In this document: piece by piece, positions 52,301 to 61,367 of the stretch | How positions within the stretch are numbered: position 1 is the stretch's first letter | How the letters are laid out: every line of letters starts with the position of its first letter | Assembly (NCBI RefSeq): GCF_040655075.1 | Contig: NZ_JBFAJC010000010.1 | Location: 124,001-188,000, forward strand | Source of the DNA: Actinoallomurus sp040655075 | GTDB lineage: Bacteria; Actinomycetota; Actinomycetes; Streptosporangiales; Streptosporangiaceae | Length of the DNA stretch: 64,000 nucleotides | Reading direction: 5' to 3' | The notes under the pieces: generated by a model | Databases searched by the model: none | Told to the model about the DNA's origin: nothing | Seen by the model: the letters and a program-made list of their open reading frames with translations, nothing else | Translations under genes and position numbers: made by a program

Positions 52301-53575
52301 ATGAGATTTCGGGTGTCCGCGCCGAATTTCCGGCGTAAACGTACCCAGATGGCGACCGGCATATTCGGCGTCGTGGTGGTCGGCACGGTGACGGCCGTCG
52401 TCCTCGGCACGGGCGGCCGGAGCGGGGCGGCCTCGACCTACGCCACCGTGGCCGAGGGTGGGGTGACCGCCACGGCGGGCGCGGCGGGCAACGTCGCGAG
52501 CGCCGACAGCCGCGACCTGGCGTTCAGCACATCCGGAACGGTGAAGAAGGTGTACGTCAAGGTCGGCGCCAAGGTGAAGGAGGGTGCCCGCCTGGCGCGG
52601 ATCGACCAGACGAAGGCCCTGGAAGACGTGACCGCCGCCCGCGCAGCGCTGACCGCCGCCGAGTCGTCCGCCGCGACCGGGACCGCCGGGACGAGCGGAG
52701 GCACCGCAGGAACGACCGCGACCGGGAGCGGCGGGGGCATCGCCGGAGCGGCAGCCGGGAGCGGGAGGAGCGCCGGTGCCGCGACGGGGAACGAGACGGT
52801 CGCCCCGGCCGCTTACCGGCCGACGGCGACCGCGACGCCCACCCCGACGCCGTCGACGAGGCCGAGCACGACGAAAAGGCCGTCGAGCCGGCCGAGCAGT
52901 ACGCGGAATCCAGGCACCTCGAAATCGCCCGCCACCGGGAAATCGGGATCGCCGGGCGGAACCACGTCTACGGCGCAACTCGAGGCGCGGGTCATCCAGG
53001 CCAAGAACACCCTGACCCAGGCGGAACGCGCCCTCGCCGGAACGATCATCAAGGCGCCGATCGACGGCACCATTCTCGCCGTGAACGGCCAGACCGGCGA
53101 CACGGCGTCGGCCTCGTCCACGTTCATCGCCATCGGGGACCTGAACGAGCTGCAGCTGAAGGCGACGTTCTCCCAGAACGACGTGGCGCACATCCGCATC
53201 GGCCAGGACGCGAAGATCACCCTCAGCACGGACAGCACGAAGACGTACGCCGGATCGGTCACGCACATCGACGCGAACGCCACGACCAGCGACCGGCTCG
53301 TCAAGTACGGGGTGATGATCGCGTTCGACGACGTGCCGTCGAAAGTGCTGATCGGCCAGTCCGGGACCGTGTCGGTGACCACGGCGTCCGCGGCGGACGT
53401 GCTCTACGTCCCGTCCTCGGCCGTACGGACCGGGGCGAACGGCGCATCCACCGTCCGGGTGCGGCAGGGCGACCGGACCGTCACCCGTACGGTCACGGTC
53501 GGCGTCCGCGGCGACACGTACGTCGAGGTCAAGTCGGGCCTGTCGAAGGGCGAGCGGGTGGTGACGTCCGGGTAG
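52301..53575 (+). CDS. Second membrane fusion protein (HlyD type), divergent
   Basis: 424 residues. Anchor MATGIFGVVVVGTVTAVVLG, SGTVKKVYVKVGAKVKEGAR, then a long Ala/Gly/Thr and Pro/Ser-rich insert (TATPTPTPSTRPSTTKRPSS). AGTIIKAPIDGTILAVNGQT, LKATFSQNDVAHIRIGQDAK and SGLSKGERVVTS follow. It resembles the MacA-like gene 131 nt away on the other strand and may supply the same ATPase and permease. No ribosome site is clear; an ATG at 52226 is possible. Confidence 0.85.
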   Translation: MRFRVSAPNFRRKRTQMATGIFGVVVVGTVTAVVLGTGGRSGAASTYATVAEGGVTATAGAAGNVASADSRDLAFSTSGTVKKVYVKVGAKVKEGARLARIDQTKALEDVTAARAALTAAESSAATGTAGTSGGTAGTTATGSGGGIAGAAAGSGRSAGAATGNETVAPAAYRPTATATPTPTPSTRPSTTKRPSSRPSSTRNPGTSKSPATGKSGSPGGTTSTAQLEARVIQAKNTLTQAERALAGTIIKAPIDGTILAVNGQTGDTASASSTFIAIGDLNELQLKATFSQNDVAHIRIGQDAKITLSTDSTKTYAGSVTHIDANATTSDRLVKYGVMIAFDDVPSKVLIGQSGTVSVTTASAADVLYVPSSAVRTGANGASTVRVRQGDRTVTRTVTVGVRGDTYVEVKSGLSKGERVVTSG

Positions 53576-53579
53576 CCGG

Positions 53580-55067
53580 TCAGCCCGCCACCCGGTAGGC
53601 CCGCGAGATCGTCTCGGTCACCTGGTTCCCGGCGTTGTCGAGCACGGTCGCCCGCAGCGCGACGTACCCCGCCTGGGCCGGATTCGTGACCGAGACGACG
53701 CCGTTCGCGACGGGGAGGGTCTGCCAGGTCTTGGCCCCGTCGGTGGACGCCTCGACCTTCAGTGTGGTGACCGCGTGGACCGTCGCACCGGGGTTGGTGA
53801 CGACGCGGACCGGGATCTCGGTGGTGGAGGCGGGCGCGGCGGCGTTCCGGTCGTCGAGGCCGCGCGGGGCGAACCGTACCGTGGTCAGCGGCAGCGCCGT
53901 CTTCTTCGCCGTCCGGGCGGACGTGAACACCCAGCTCACCTGGACGCGGTCCGACAGCGTCGCCTCGGCGCCGTCGCGGGTGGCCGTCACGTCCAGGCGG
54001 TAGGTCGCCGTCTTCTTCCCCAGCGTGACGTCCGGCTCGTATGCGTCGAGCCCGAGCGTCTTCGTGCCGGTCCGCAGCTTCACGTTGGCGATCGTGAACT
54101 GGTCGAAGCCCCAGTTGCCGGGGGCGTCGGACAGCAGGTTGACCGGCGTGTAGTGCAGCGTGTCCCCGGTCCGGTAGCCGCCGGGTGCCGCGGGTGCGAA
54201 CACCGCCGCGTTCCAGGTCTCCGCGGGTGCCTCGCCCTTGGCGTACGTGCGGGTGCCGACCGTCACGTTGCCGAACAGCGGGTGGGACGACGACTCGTAC
54301 CAGAGCTCCCGCTTGCAGGCCGCGCCCGGCTGGACGTACTCGGTCACGGTGGCGGGCGCGTCCAGCCACATCTCGTCGTCGCCGCCCCAGATGGTGCCCC
54401 GGCAGCGCGGGTTCACCTTCATGCCGTCGCCGAACGACCGGTAGGTGACCTTGACGGACGCGAGGTCCGCCTTCGTGACGTGCTGCGTCACCCCCGCCGG
54501 GATGCCGCCGGAGTAGGAGGTGCCGAGCCGGTAGAGCACGCCGGAGCCCGTCCACGTGCTGCCCTGGCTGAACGTCACCCCGGACCGTTTGACGGGCACG
54601 GCGTACAGCCGCCCGGGGACGTCGTCGGTGGTGAAGTCCATCGCCCCGTGCCGTACGTGGACCCGGATCCGGCCCTGCACGGACGGGTCGCCGACGGAGA
54701 GGTCGATCGGCTTCCCGCTCTTGGCGCTCAGTGTGACGTGGTCGTGTCCCTTGGACAGTTTGAAGGTCGTGAGGACGACGGTGTTCTCCGGCGCCTCATT
54801 CGGCTCGGCGCGGGCGAGGGTCGCGTAGATCTCGTACGTCCGCTTGTCCGGGAGTTTCGCCACGGCGTTGTCGCGCCCCATGACGGGCCAGGACTTCTGG
54901 GCGGCCGGGTCGTAGATCTGCGCCGTGATCCAGGGCACCTTCCCGGCCCGGCTCAGCCCCTTGATCGTGAGGTACCGCCAGGTGGTGGCCGACGCGGTCG
55001 CGGGCAGCGAGGCGAGGACGAGTGCCCCGCCGAGCCCGGTGATGAGCGCAGATCTCCGGAACCCCAT
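53580..55067 (-). CDS. Secreted beta-rich protein of unknown function
   Basis: 495 residues. Signal peptide MGFRRSALITGLGGALVLAS then LPATASA, cut before TTWRYL. The mature part looks all-beta: VTQHVTKADLASVKVTYRSF, then CRGTIWGGDDEMWLDAP and GAACKRELWYESSSHPLFGN (a likely Cys pair). Near the end are immunoglobulin-like strands (TTLKVEASTDGAKTWQTLPV, GYVALRATVLDNAGNQV). No peptidase triad or sortase signal is visible. GGAGG lies 6 nt before the ATG at 55067. It converges with the HlyD gene with 4 nt between stops. Confidence 0.75.
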   Translation of the reverse strand: MGFRRSALITGLGGALVLASLPATASATTWRYLTIKGLSRAGKVPWITAQIYDPAAQKSWPVMGRDNAVAKLPDKRTYEIYATLARAEPNEAPENTVVLTTFKLSKGHDHVTLSAKSGKPIDLSVGDPSVQGRIRVHVRHGAMDFTTDDVPGRLYAVPVKRSGVTFSQGSTWTGSGVLYRLGTSYSGGIPAGVTQHVTKADLASVKVTYRSFGDGMKVNPRCRGTIWGGDDEMWLDAPATVTEYVQPGAACKRELWYESSSHPLFGNVTVGTRTYAKGEAPAETWNAAVFAPAAPGGYRTGDTLHYTPVNLLSDAPGNWGFDQFTIANVKLRTGTKTLGLDAYEPDVTLGKKTATYRLDVTATRDGAEATLSDRVQVSWVFTSARTAKKTALPLTTVRFAPRGLDDRNAAAPASTTEIPVRVVTNPGATVHAVTTLKVEASTDGAKTWQTLPVANGVVSVTNPAQAGYVALRATVLDNAGNQVTETISRAYRVAG

Positions 55068-55175
55068 GACCATCCTCCGCCACAGCCCAGAATGAAGATC
55101 ACAAACCTTACATTCCGGGCATTGCGCGCAAGCGGCTTGGCCGCACCAGGCCACCGGTGATCGCGTTCGGAGGGT

Positions 55176-55195
55176 ATTTGACCTCTAGGTTAAAT
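55176..55195. promoter_or_regulatory. TetR operator 1 (TTRACC palindrome)
   Basis: ATTTGACC-TCTA-GGTTAAAT pairs 7 of 8 positions. It lies just upstream of the TetR gene's TACGGT minus-10 element, so binding would block its promoter. A related site lies at 55831. Confidence 0.65.
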
Positions 55196-55213
55196 ACTCG
55201 CTACGGTGCAGCC

Positions 55214-55789
55214 ATGGGGAGACCGAAGAACTTCGAGCCGGACGTGGTGATCGCGCAGGCGATGGAGACGTTCTGGACCAACGGCTACGCCGGCACCTCC
55301 CCTGCCGACCTGGCCGAGGCCACCGGGGTGGCCAAGGGCAGCCTCTACCACTCCTTCGGTTCCAAGCGGGAGCTGTTCGACAAGGCCCTTGCGCTCTACG
55401 ACCGCGTCGGCTCCGAGGTGACCGAGGAGTTCCTCTCACGGCCGGGCACCGCCAAGGAGCGCATCCGCGCCTACCTGGTGTTCCTCGTGGACATGGACCT
55501 GAACGGTCCGGTCCGGCGCGGCTGCCTCGCCGCGAACACCGCGCTGGAGCTCGGCGGACGGGACGAGGAGGCCACCCGGGCGGTTCGCCGCACGGAAGAA
55601 CGCACCATCGAGTTGCTCGCCGCCCGCATCGAGCAGGGCCGGCGTGACGGCGATGTCAGCCCCGAGATCGACGCCAGGGCGCAGGCGCAGTTCCTCATGA
55701 ACACCATCGTGGGCCTGCGCGTCATGGCCAGGACGTTCGACGGGCCGACCCTGTACCGGATCATCGACACGGCTCTGGCAGGCCTCTGA
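55214..55789 (+). CDS. TetR-family regulator (AcrR/YxaF-like)
   Basis: 191 residues. MGRPKNFEPDVVIAQAMETF, GYAGTSPADLAEATGVAKGS and LYHSFGSKRELFDKALALYD form the DNA-binding domain. The GCLAANTALELGGRD segment is typical of the TetR_C subgroup next to SDR or flavoenzyme genes. The ATG at 55214 lacks a ribosome site, but TACGGT lies 6 nt upstream: leaderless. Two related palindromes flank the gene, before it and before the SDR gene. Confidence 0.9.
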   Translation: MGRPKNFEPDVVIAQAMETFWTNGYAGTSPADLAEATGVAKGSLYHSFGSKRELFDKALALYDRVGSEVTEEFLSRPGTAKERIRAYLVFLVDMDLNGPVRRGCLAANTALELGGRDEEATRAVRRTEERTIELLAARIEQGRRDGDVSPEIDARAQAQFLMNTIVGLRVMARTFDGPTLYRIIDTALAGL

Positions 55790-55830
55790 CCCACGATGCC
55801 CTGCTGCGGCCCTTCTTTGCACCCCGATTT

Positions 55831-55846
55831 TTGACCCGCAGTTCAA
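55831..55846. promoter_or_regulatory. TetR operator 2, before the SDR gene
   Basis: TTGACC-CGCA-GTTCAA has the same arm and 4-nt spacer layout as operator 1 and lies 12 nt before the SDR start. It is a weaker palindrome. Confidence 0.5.
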
Positions 55847-55857
55847 GAAAGGAAATC

Positions 55858-56646
55858 ATGGAACTCGGAATCGGCGGAAAGACCGCCATCGTCACCGGCG
55901 CCGGCCGCGGCATCGGCCTCGCCATCACCCAGGCCCTGGCCGCAGAAGGTGTCCGGGTGGTGGGCGCTTCCCGCACCATCACCCCCGAGCTGGAGAAGGC
56001 GGCCGCCGCCACCGTATCGGTCGACCTGAGCACCCGCGCCGGGGCGATCGCGGTGGTCGAGCAGGCGATCGCCGCGGTCGGTGGGATCGACTTCCTGGTC
56101 AACAACGTCGGCGCAGGTGATCCGGACAGGATGTCCCTGGGCGGCTTTCTCGACGTCGACGACGAGCAATGGCAAGCGGTCTTCGACCTCAACCTGTTCA
56201 GCGCGGTCTGGACGACCAGGGCAGCGTTGCCGAGCATCCTGGAACGCAGGGGCGCTATCGTCAACATCTCGTCGATCAACGCCCGGGTGCCCACAGGGTC
56301 ACCGGTCGGCTACGCCGAGGCTAAGTCGGCACTGACCCAGCTCAGCAAGCGGCTCAGCGAGGAACTGGCACCGCACGGCGTCCGCGTCAACACCGTCTCC
56401 CCGGGTGTCGTCGCGAGCCCGCTCTGGACCGACCCGAACGGTTTCGGCGGCAAGGTGGCCGACGCCTTCGGCGTCAGTCACGGCGATCTTCTCGCGAACA
56501 TCCCCGGGCAGTTCGGCATCGCCTCCGGACGCATCACCATGCCTGAAGAGGTGGCAGACCTGGTCGCCTTCCTGCTCTCCGAGCGCGCCGCCAACATCCA
56601 CGGCGCCGACCACGTCATCGACGGCGGCACCCTGAAGTCCGCCTAA
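55858..56646 (+). CDS. Short-chain dehydrogenase/reductase
   Basis: 262 residues. Cofactor loop TGAGRGIG, NNVGAG, catalytic Ser in NISSINARV and YAEAK (Y-x-x-x-K). An acidic residue for NAD is not seen after the second strand (GASRTI), so NADP is favoured. AAAGGA precedes the ATG. Probably controlled by the TetR protein upstream; substrate unknown. Confidence 0.93.
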   Translation: MELGIGGKTAIVTGAGRGIGLAITQALAAEGVRVVGASRTITPELEKAAAATVSVDLSTRAGAIAVVEQAIAAVGGIDFLVNNVGAGDPDRMSLGGFLDVDDEQWQAVFDLNLFSAVWTTRAALPSILERRGAIVNISSINARVPTGSPVGYAEAKSALTQLSKRLSEELAPHGVRVNTVSPGVVASPLWTDPNGFGGKVADAFGVSHGDLLANIPGQFGIASGRITMPEEVADLVAFLLSERAANIHGADHVIDGGTLKSA

Positions 56647-56698
56647 GAAGTTCAAGCGGCGAGTCGGCGGACTGGAAGGAGGGCCTGTTCCGGCGACC

Positions 56699-57568
56699 TC
56701 ACCGCGCGGCGGCGGTGCGGAAGAACTCCGCGAGGACGCGTGCCACGGGTTCGGGGTCACCGCGCAGCTCCTTGTTCCAGGTGGAGGAGTGGTCGAGGCC
56801 GGGCAGCTCGACGCGCGTGGCGTCGGGCACGGCCTCCGCCACGCGGGCCAGGGCGTTCTTGATCAGTGCGGAGCTCTTGCCGCCACCGATCAGCAGCACA
56901 CTCGCCCGGATGTCCCGAAAGGCGTCCGGGCGATCGCTCATCTCGGTGATCAGGTGGCCCTCGTAGTGCAGGGCGGCGGCCAGCTCGGTGAAGGTGGGAT
57001 AGCCGCCCTCGGGCATCCGGCTCGCCATGCCCTTCGTCATGGCGGTCAGCAGCCAGTGCGGCATGGCGTTCAGGAACCCCGGCCCAAGGCGCGCACCCTT
57101 CATGGCCGTGGCGAGCGCCGCCGCCACATTCCCCTCGGCCAGCTCCCGGTCGTAGCGCGCCATCACCCTGGCGCCGGTCGCCCGATCGGGGAACAGCAGC
57201 GGATCATAAAGGGCAAGCCGCTCGATGACGGGCAGCGTGAGCGCCGCCTGCATCGCGATCAGCGCTCCCGCACTGACGGCGAAGACGCTGCGGGCCCCGG
57301 TCGCGGCGAGCACCGCTTCCAGGTCCTCCACGTCGCGTGCGATGTCGTGGTCGTCACGGTACGGCCCGCTGAGGCCGCGTCCGCGCCGGTCCATCAGGTG
57401 GACGGTGAAGGCGCCGGCCAGCGCCTCGGCGAGCTGCAGGTGGTGATAGCCCGACGACATCGCTCCGTGGACGACGACGATGCCGGGGCCCCGGCCGAGC
57501 CGGCGGTACCCGATCGTCGCGCCGTCCTTGGAGACCACTGACAGCTCGGTTCGGGTGCTGGTGTCCAT
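56699..57568 (-). CDS. Alpha/beta hydrolase
   Basis: 289 residues. VVVHGAMSSGYHHLQLAEAL (oxyanion HG), DRRGRGLSGP, nucleophile region VFAVSAGALIAMQAAL (S-x-S-x-G in place of the usual G-x-S-x-G), and PGLDHSSTWN for the His. The acid lies before IGGGKSS. The altered elbow (VSAGA) still keeps the Ser. GGGAG lies before the ATG at 57568. It is divergent from a PadR regulator with a large palindrome between. Confidence 0.9.
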   Translation of the reverse strand: MDTSTRTELSVVSKDGATIGYRRLGRGPGIVVVHGAMSSGYHHLQLAEALAGAFTVHLMDRRGRGLSGPYRDDHDIARDVEDLEAVLAATGARSVFAVSAGALIAMQAALTLPVIERLALYDPLLFPDRATGARVMARYDRELAEGNVAAALATAMKGARLGPGFLNAMPHWLLTAMTKGMASRMPEGGYPTFTELAAALHYEGHLITEMSDRPDAFRDIRASVLLIGGGKSSALIKNALARVAEAVPDATRVELPGLDHSSTWNKELRGDPEPVARVLAEFFRTAAAR

Positions 57569-57621
57569 GGGCTCTCCCATCTCCTCTGGGTCCGTCGGCG
57601 CCGCTTGGGCGCGACCTCGAC

Positions 57622-57684
57622 GATAGTTGATCCTGACTATAAGAACGCAAATAGTCGACGTCAACTATCTGATGCTTTATAGTC
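57622..57684. promoter_or_regulatory. Nested palindromic PadR operator
   Basis: GATAGTTGA (57622-57630) pairs with TCAACTATC (57661-57669), and GACTAT (57635-57640) with ATAGTC (57651-57656), giving 15 matched positions around a 10-nt centre. A third ATAGTC follows at 57679-57684. It is AT-rich and spans the promoter region of both divergent genes. Confidence 0.75.
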
Positions 57685-57708
57685 GGGCCCGACTGGAAGG
57701 TGTGTGTG

Positions 57709-58326
57709 ATGGCGAAGCAGCGCAAGGTGTCGAACCCACTCGCGCTGGTGGTGCTGGCGTTCCTGTCCACGGCGTCGATGCACCCCTATGAGCTGGGCAA
57801 ACGACTGAGGGAGACCGACAAGGATCGCAGCGTCAGGTACAACCACGGCTCGCTCTACATGGTGATCAAGCAGCTCGCCAAAGCCGGCCTCGTCGCCGAG
57901 CAGGACACCCTCCGCGAGGGCGGACGGCCGGAACGCACCGTGTACGCGATCACCGACGAGGGCCGCGACGAGATGCGGGGCTGGCTGCGGGAGCTGGTCG
58001 CCGAGCCGCAGCGCGAGTACCCGCACTTCGGTGTGGCGCTGTCGCTGATCAGCGTCCTGCCGCCGGACGACGCGGCCGACCTGCTCGACCGCAGGCTACG
58101 GGCAGTGGCGGCGGAGATCGAGGAGATCCGCACCGCCTCGGGGGCTGCCGCCGACGCCGGCGTGTCCTGGGTGTTCCTGGTCGACGAGGAGTATCACCTC
58201 GCCCTCCTGGAGACCGAGCACCGCTTCGTCTCCGGGCTCGCCGACTCGCTCCGCCGCGCCGCCGAAGAGCAAGCCCCCGCCGGTTCGGCCGAGCCCCCAG
58301 GGCGCCGAACCACCCATAGAGCCTGA
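57709..58326 (+). CDS. PadR-family regulator (long, Vir-like C-terminus)
   Basis: 205 residues. NPLALVVLAFLSTASMHPYE, NHGSLYMVIKQLAKAGLVAE and RPERTVYAITDEGRDEMRGW form the winged helix. The second half is the helical Vir_act_alpha_C-like dimerisation domain. GGAAGG lies 8 nt before the ATG. It very likely represses the divergent hydrolase and itself through the nested palindrome. Confidence 0.92.
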   Translation: MAKQRKVSNPLALVVLAFLSTASMHPYELGKRLRETDKDRSVRYNHGSLYMVIKQLAKAGLVAEQDTLREGGRPERTVYAITDEGRDEMRGWLRELVAEPQREYPHFGVALSLISVLPPDDAADLLDRRLRAVAAEIEEIRTASGAAADAGVSWVFLVDEEYHLALLETEHRFVSGLADSLRRAAEEQAPAGSAEPPGRRTTHRA

Positions 58327-58346
58327 AGACCTCTGGGTCTATCAGG
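58322..58346. terminator. Short bidirectional hairpin
   Basis: CCTGA-AGACC pairs with GGTCT-TCAGG around a 4-nt loop with one bulged base. It overlaps the PadR stop and the end of the convergent MFS gene. Confidence 0.5.
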
Positions 58347-59817
58347 CGTCGTCGAGGTCGCGCCGTTTCCAGGTCGCGGTGGCCGCGGCCCCACGGCGCC
58401 CGCGCTCCGGGAGCAGCAGGTCGGTGATCGCTACAAGTAGCGCCAGGCCCACCAAGGCGGCGGAGCCGAAGAAGCCTCGGCCGGCGGACAGGGGAAAGTC
58501 TCCGCGGGATGCCGTGAGCGTGCCCAGGAACACCGACCCGGCGATCGCCAGGCCGAACGCGGACCCGATCCGCTGCCCGGTCTGCAGGACCGCCGCCGCG
58601 GTGCCGCCCTCCGCCGGTGGAACATGCTGCAGGGCGAGTGTCAGATTCGGTCCGATCACCAACCCACTGCCCCAACCGGCGACCAGGAGCGGTCCGAGCA
58701 AGAGCAGCCACATCCGGCCGCCATGGTCGTATCGGACCAGGAGCGCGATGGCCGCCAGCGCGAGGACCACGGTGAGCGTGCCGGTGACCACCAGGAGGCG
58801 ACCGAAGCGGTACGCCACACGACCGCCGAGCGCCGCGCTGATCGAAGAGCCGATCGAGAATGGTGTTCCCGCCGCCCCGGCGGCCAGCGCCGAATATCCC
58901 AGGCCCTGTTGGAAATACAGCGACAGGATGAACAGGACGCCGGTGTACCCGGCGAAATAGAGCACTCCGACGAGCGAGCCGATCGCGTACGGTCGCCGAC
59001 GCAACAGTTCGAAGTTGACCAGCGGCCGGCCTTTCCGCCGGCGGTAATGCCCCTCCCAGGCGACGAAGCACGCCAGGAGGACGGCACCGAGGCCCAGCAG
59101 GGACCACGGAGCCGATCCCTGTCCGCGCTCGGCCACGATCAGCGGCAGGATGACGGCGGTGATTCCGCCTCCGAGCAGCGCCACGCCGACCAGATCGAGC
59201 CGGCCTGCCCAGGCACGCGCGGGGTCGCGGGGAAGCAGCCGGGTCCCGAGGACGAACGCCGGCAGGCCGATCGGCAGGTTCACGAAGAACACCCAGCGCC
59301 AGCCGTTCGCCGAGCCGGCCGCCTGGATCAGCAGACCTCCGGCCAGGGGACCGATCGCGGTGGCCGCCGCGACCATCGCGCCGTACAGACCGGCGGCCAC
59401 GCCGCGCTCGCGCCCTGTGAAGAGCTGCTGCATCAGCCCGACCACCTGGGGTGTCAGCATCCCGCCCGCGACGCCTTGCGCCAGCCGCGCACAGACCAGC
59501 CACGTGCCGGAGTCCGACAGCCCGCACAGCACGCTCACCGCGGTGAAGACGGCCACGGCGATCAGGAACATGCGCCGGCGGCCGAAGGTGTCGCCGAGGC
59601 GGCCCGCGGGCACGAGGGTCAGTCCAAAGGTCAACGTGTAGCCCGCGACCGCCCAGGACAGCGCCTCCGACGAGACCCGCAACCCCGCCTGCAGTGACGG
59701 CAACGCGACGTTGACGATGCTGACATCGAGCAGCGTCATGGCCCCGGCCACCAGGCAGACCGCGAACGCCCGCCACCGACCCGGATCCGTTCCCGGCATG
59801 AACTCCGATCGATCCAC
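58342..59817 (-). CDS. MFS drug transporter, DHA2 (14-helix) family
   Basis: 491 residues with about 14 helices. LDVSIVNVALPSLQAGL (motif D1 of DHA2), AGRLGDTFGRRRMFL (motif A), LAQGVAGGMLTPQVVGL and AIGPLAGGLLI (motif C, as in proton/drug antiporters). GGAGGAGGG precedes the GTG at 59817. It is divergent from a LysR regulator. Confidence 0.93.
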   Translation of the reverse strand: MDRSEFMPGTDPGRWRAFAVCLVAGAMTLLDVSIVNVALPSLQAGLRVSSEALSWAVAGYTLTFGLTLVPAGRLGDTFGRRRMFLIAVAVFTAVSVLCGLSDSGTWLVCARLAQGVAGGMLTPQVVGLMQQLFTGRERGVAAGLYGAMVAAATAIGPLAGGLLIQAAGSANGWRWVFFVNLPIGLPAFVLGTRLLPRDPARAWAGRLDLVGVALLGGGITAVILPLIVAERGQGSAPWSLLGLGAVLLACFVAWEGHYRRRKGRPLVNFELLRRRPYAIGSLVGVLYFAGYTGVLFILSLYFQQGLGYSALAAGAAGTPFSIGSSISAALGGRVAYRFGRLLVVTGTLTVVLALAAIALLVRYDHGGRMWLLLLGPLLVAGWGSGLVIGPNLTLALQHVPPAEGGTAAAVLQTGQRIGSAFGLAIAGSVFLGTLTASRGDFPLSAGRGFFGSAALVGLALLVAITDLLLPERGRRGAAATATWKRRDLDDA

Positions 59818-59930
59818 CAGCCCTCCTCCACACGCGACATCGGGCCCCAGTCGACCGGTCGGGGCGAGTGCCCATCAATGAGCAACCTCGCCGTGGAACA
59901 ATCACCGAAAGGAATCGGTGGGAGCGTGTC

Positions 59931-60812
59931 GTGGAGGTTCGGCAACTTCGCTACTTCGTGGTCGTCGCCGAGATCGGCCACTTCGGCAGGGCGGCGGAGC
60001 GGCTGCACATCGTCCAGCCCGCCGTGAGCAAACAGATCGCTGGCCTCGAACGCGAACTCGGGCTCACCCTGTTCGACCGCTCACGCCGGACGATCAGGCT
60101 CACCGCCGACGGCGAGGCGTTTCTCCCCCACGCCCGTCGCGCGCTCCAGGCCATCGACCGCGCGGCGAGAGCGGCCGCCGACCTGGCCGCCGGCACCACC
60201 GGCATCCTGCGCGTCGGCGGCAGTCACGGGCTCGGCAGGCGCATCGAGGAGATCCTCACCGAGTTCCGCGGTACTCATCCGGGCGTCACGATCCACCTGA
60301 CGACCACGTCGTCCACCCCGGGCAAACTCGCCGCGATCCTCGCCGGCGACCTCGACGCCGCGTTCGTCACCGCTCCGCCGAGCACCGACGGCATCGTCGT
60401 CCATCACCTCTGGGACGAACCGCTGCTGCTCGCCGTCCCAGCGGGGCGGGCGGCGACCGCCGCCGATCTCGTCGCCCTCGCCGACCTGCCCCTCGCCCGG
60501 TCCGTACGTGAGGAGGACCCCGGAGGCTTCGATCTGATCACCGATGTCTGCAGAGCGGCCGGCTTCGTTCCCCGCCCTGGCCCCGCTGTCGTCAATGTCC
60601 AAGACGTTCTGGCCGGACCGGTCGCGGCCGGAGACTGCTGGACGCTGCTCCCCTCCGGCGGTATCCGGGGCGACTCGGTGGCGGTCGCCTTCGTCGAACC
60701 CAGCCGGCCGGTACGCCTACCCGTCGCACTCGCCCTGCCCCACCCGAACGAGCGTCCGCTCGCCGCGGGCCTGCTGACCGCCACCAAAGCCACCCCGGCG
60801 GTCGCCATGTGA
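59931..60812 (+). CDS. LysR-family regulator (MFS-linked)
   Basis: 293 residues. VRQLRYFVVVAEIGHFGRAA, ERLHIVQPAVSKQIAGLERE and LGLTLFDRSRRTIRLT form the DNA-binding domain; the rest is the substrate-binding domain. GGGAG lies 6 nt before the GTG at 59931. The 113-nt spacer to the MFS gene probably holds its site. Confidence 0.92.
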   Translation: MEVRQLRYFVVVAEIGHFGRAAERLHIVQPAVSKQIAGLERELGLTLFDRSRRTIRLTADGEAFLPHARRALQAIDRAARAAADLAAGTTGILRVGGSHGLGRRIEEILTEFRGTHPGVTIHLTTTSSTPGKLAAILAGDLDAAFVTAPPSTDGIVVHHLWDEPLLLAVPAGRAATAADLVALADLPLARSVREEDPGGFDLITDVCRAAGFVPRPGPAVVNVQDVLAGPVAAGDCWTLLPSGGIRGDSVAVAFVEPSRPVRLPVALALPHPNERPLAAGLLTATKATPAVAM

Positions 60813-60840
60813 GGCGACCGCCCGAGGATCTCGGCCGGGA

Positions 60841-61242
60841 TCACGCCACGTTCGTGATCGGGAGCAGGCCTCGTTCGGCGAAGACCTTCTTGGCGACGAG
60901 CGTCGCGTTGATGGACCTCGGAATGCCGCAGTAGACGGCCGAGTGCAGCAGCGCCTCGGCGATCTCGGTAGGCGCGAGGCCGACGTTGAGCGCCGCGTTG
61001 ATGTGCACCTCCAGCTCGATCTCACAGCCGCCGAGCGCGGCCAGCACGCCCAGGGTGACCAGCTGCCGGTCGCGGGGCGGCAGCTCGGGGCGGGCGTACA
61101 TGTCGCCGAACGCCCACGCGACCACCTGGTGACCCAGTTCGGGGGAGGTGTCGGCGAGGGAGTTCACGATCCGCTGACCCGCCTCGCCGTCCACCTGCTC
61201 CAGGACCTTCATGCCGTGCTCGTAACGCTCTTCGCGGGTCAT
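60841..61242 (-). CDS. Carboxymuconolactone decarboxylase-family protein
   Basis: 133 residues. TREERYEHGMKVLEQVDGEA, ELPPRDRQLVTLGVLAALGG and EVHINAALNVGLAPTEIAEA match the CMD fold. A single Cys (GGCEIELEVH) and no CxxC means it is of the gamma-CMD type rather than AhpD-type. AGGAGA precedes the ATG at 61242. It is divergent from a LysR regulator. Confidence 0.9.
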   Translation of the reverse strand: MTREERYEHGMKVLEQVDGEAGQRIVNSLADTSPELGHQVVAWAFGDMYARPELPPRDRQLVTLGVLAALGGCEIELEVHINAALNVGLAPTEIAEALLHSAVYCGIPRSINATLVAKKVFAERGLLPITNVA

Positions 61243-61367
61243 CCCGTCTCTCCTAGATGTCGTTCGCATCGGCTCGTCCGGTGCGATGTCTCAAGCGTGG
61301 CCTGGACTACGGCCCAATGCGCGCCGAGGGCATCGATGGCTATGCTTCCCATGCCTTGGAGGTATGG

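Noticed and set aside
52813..53382. Minus frames opposite the second HlyD gene.
   Set aside because: Shadows of the coding strand; no start signal or recognised domain.
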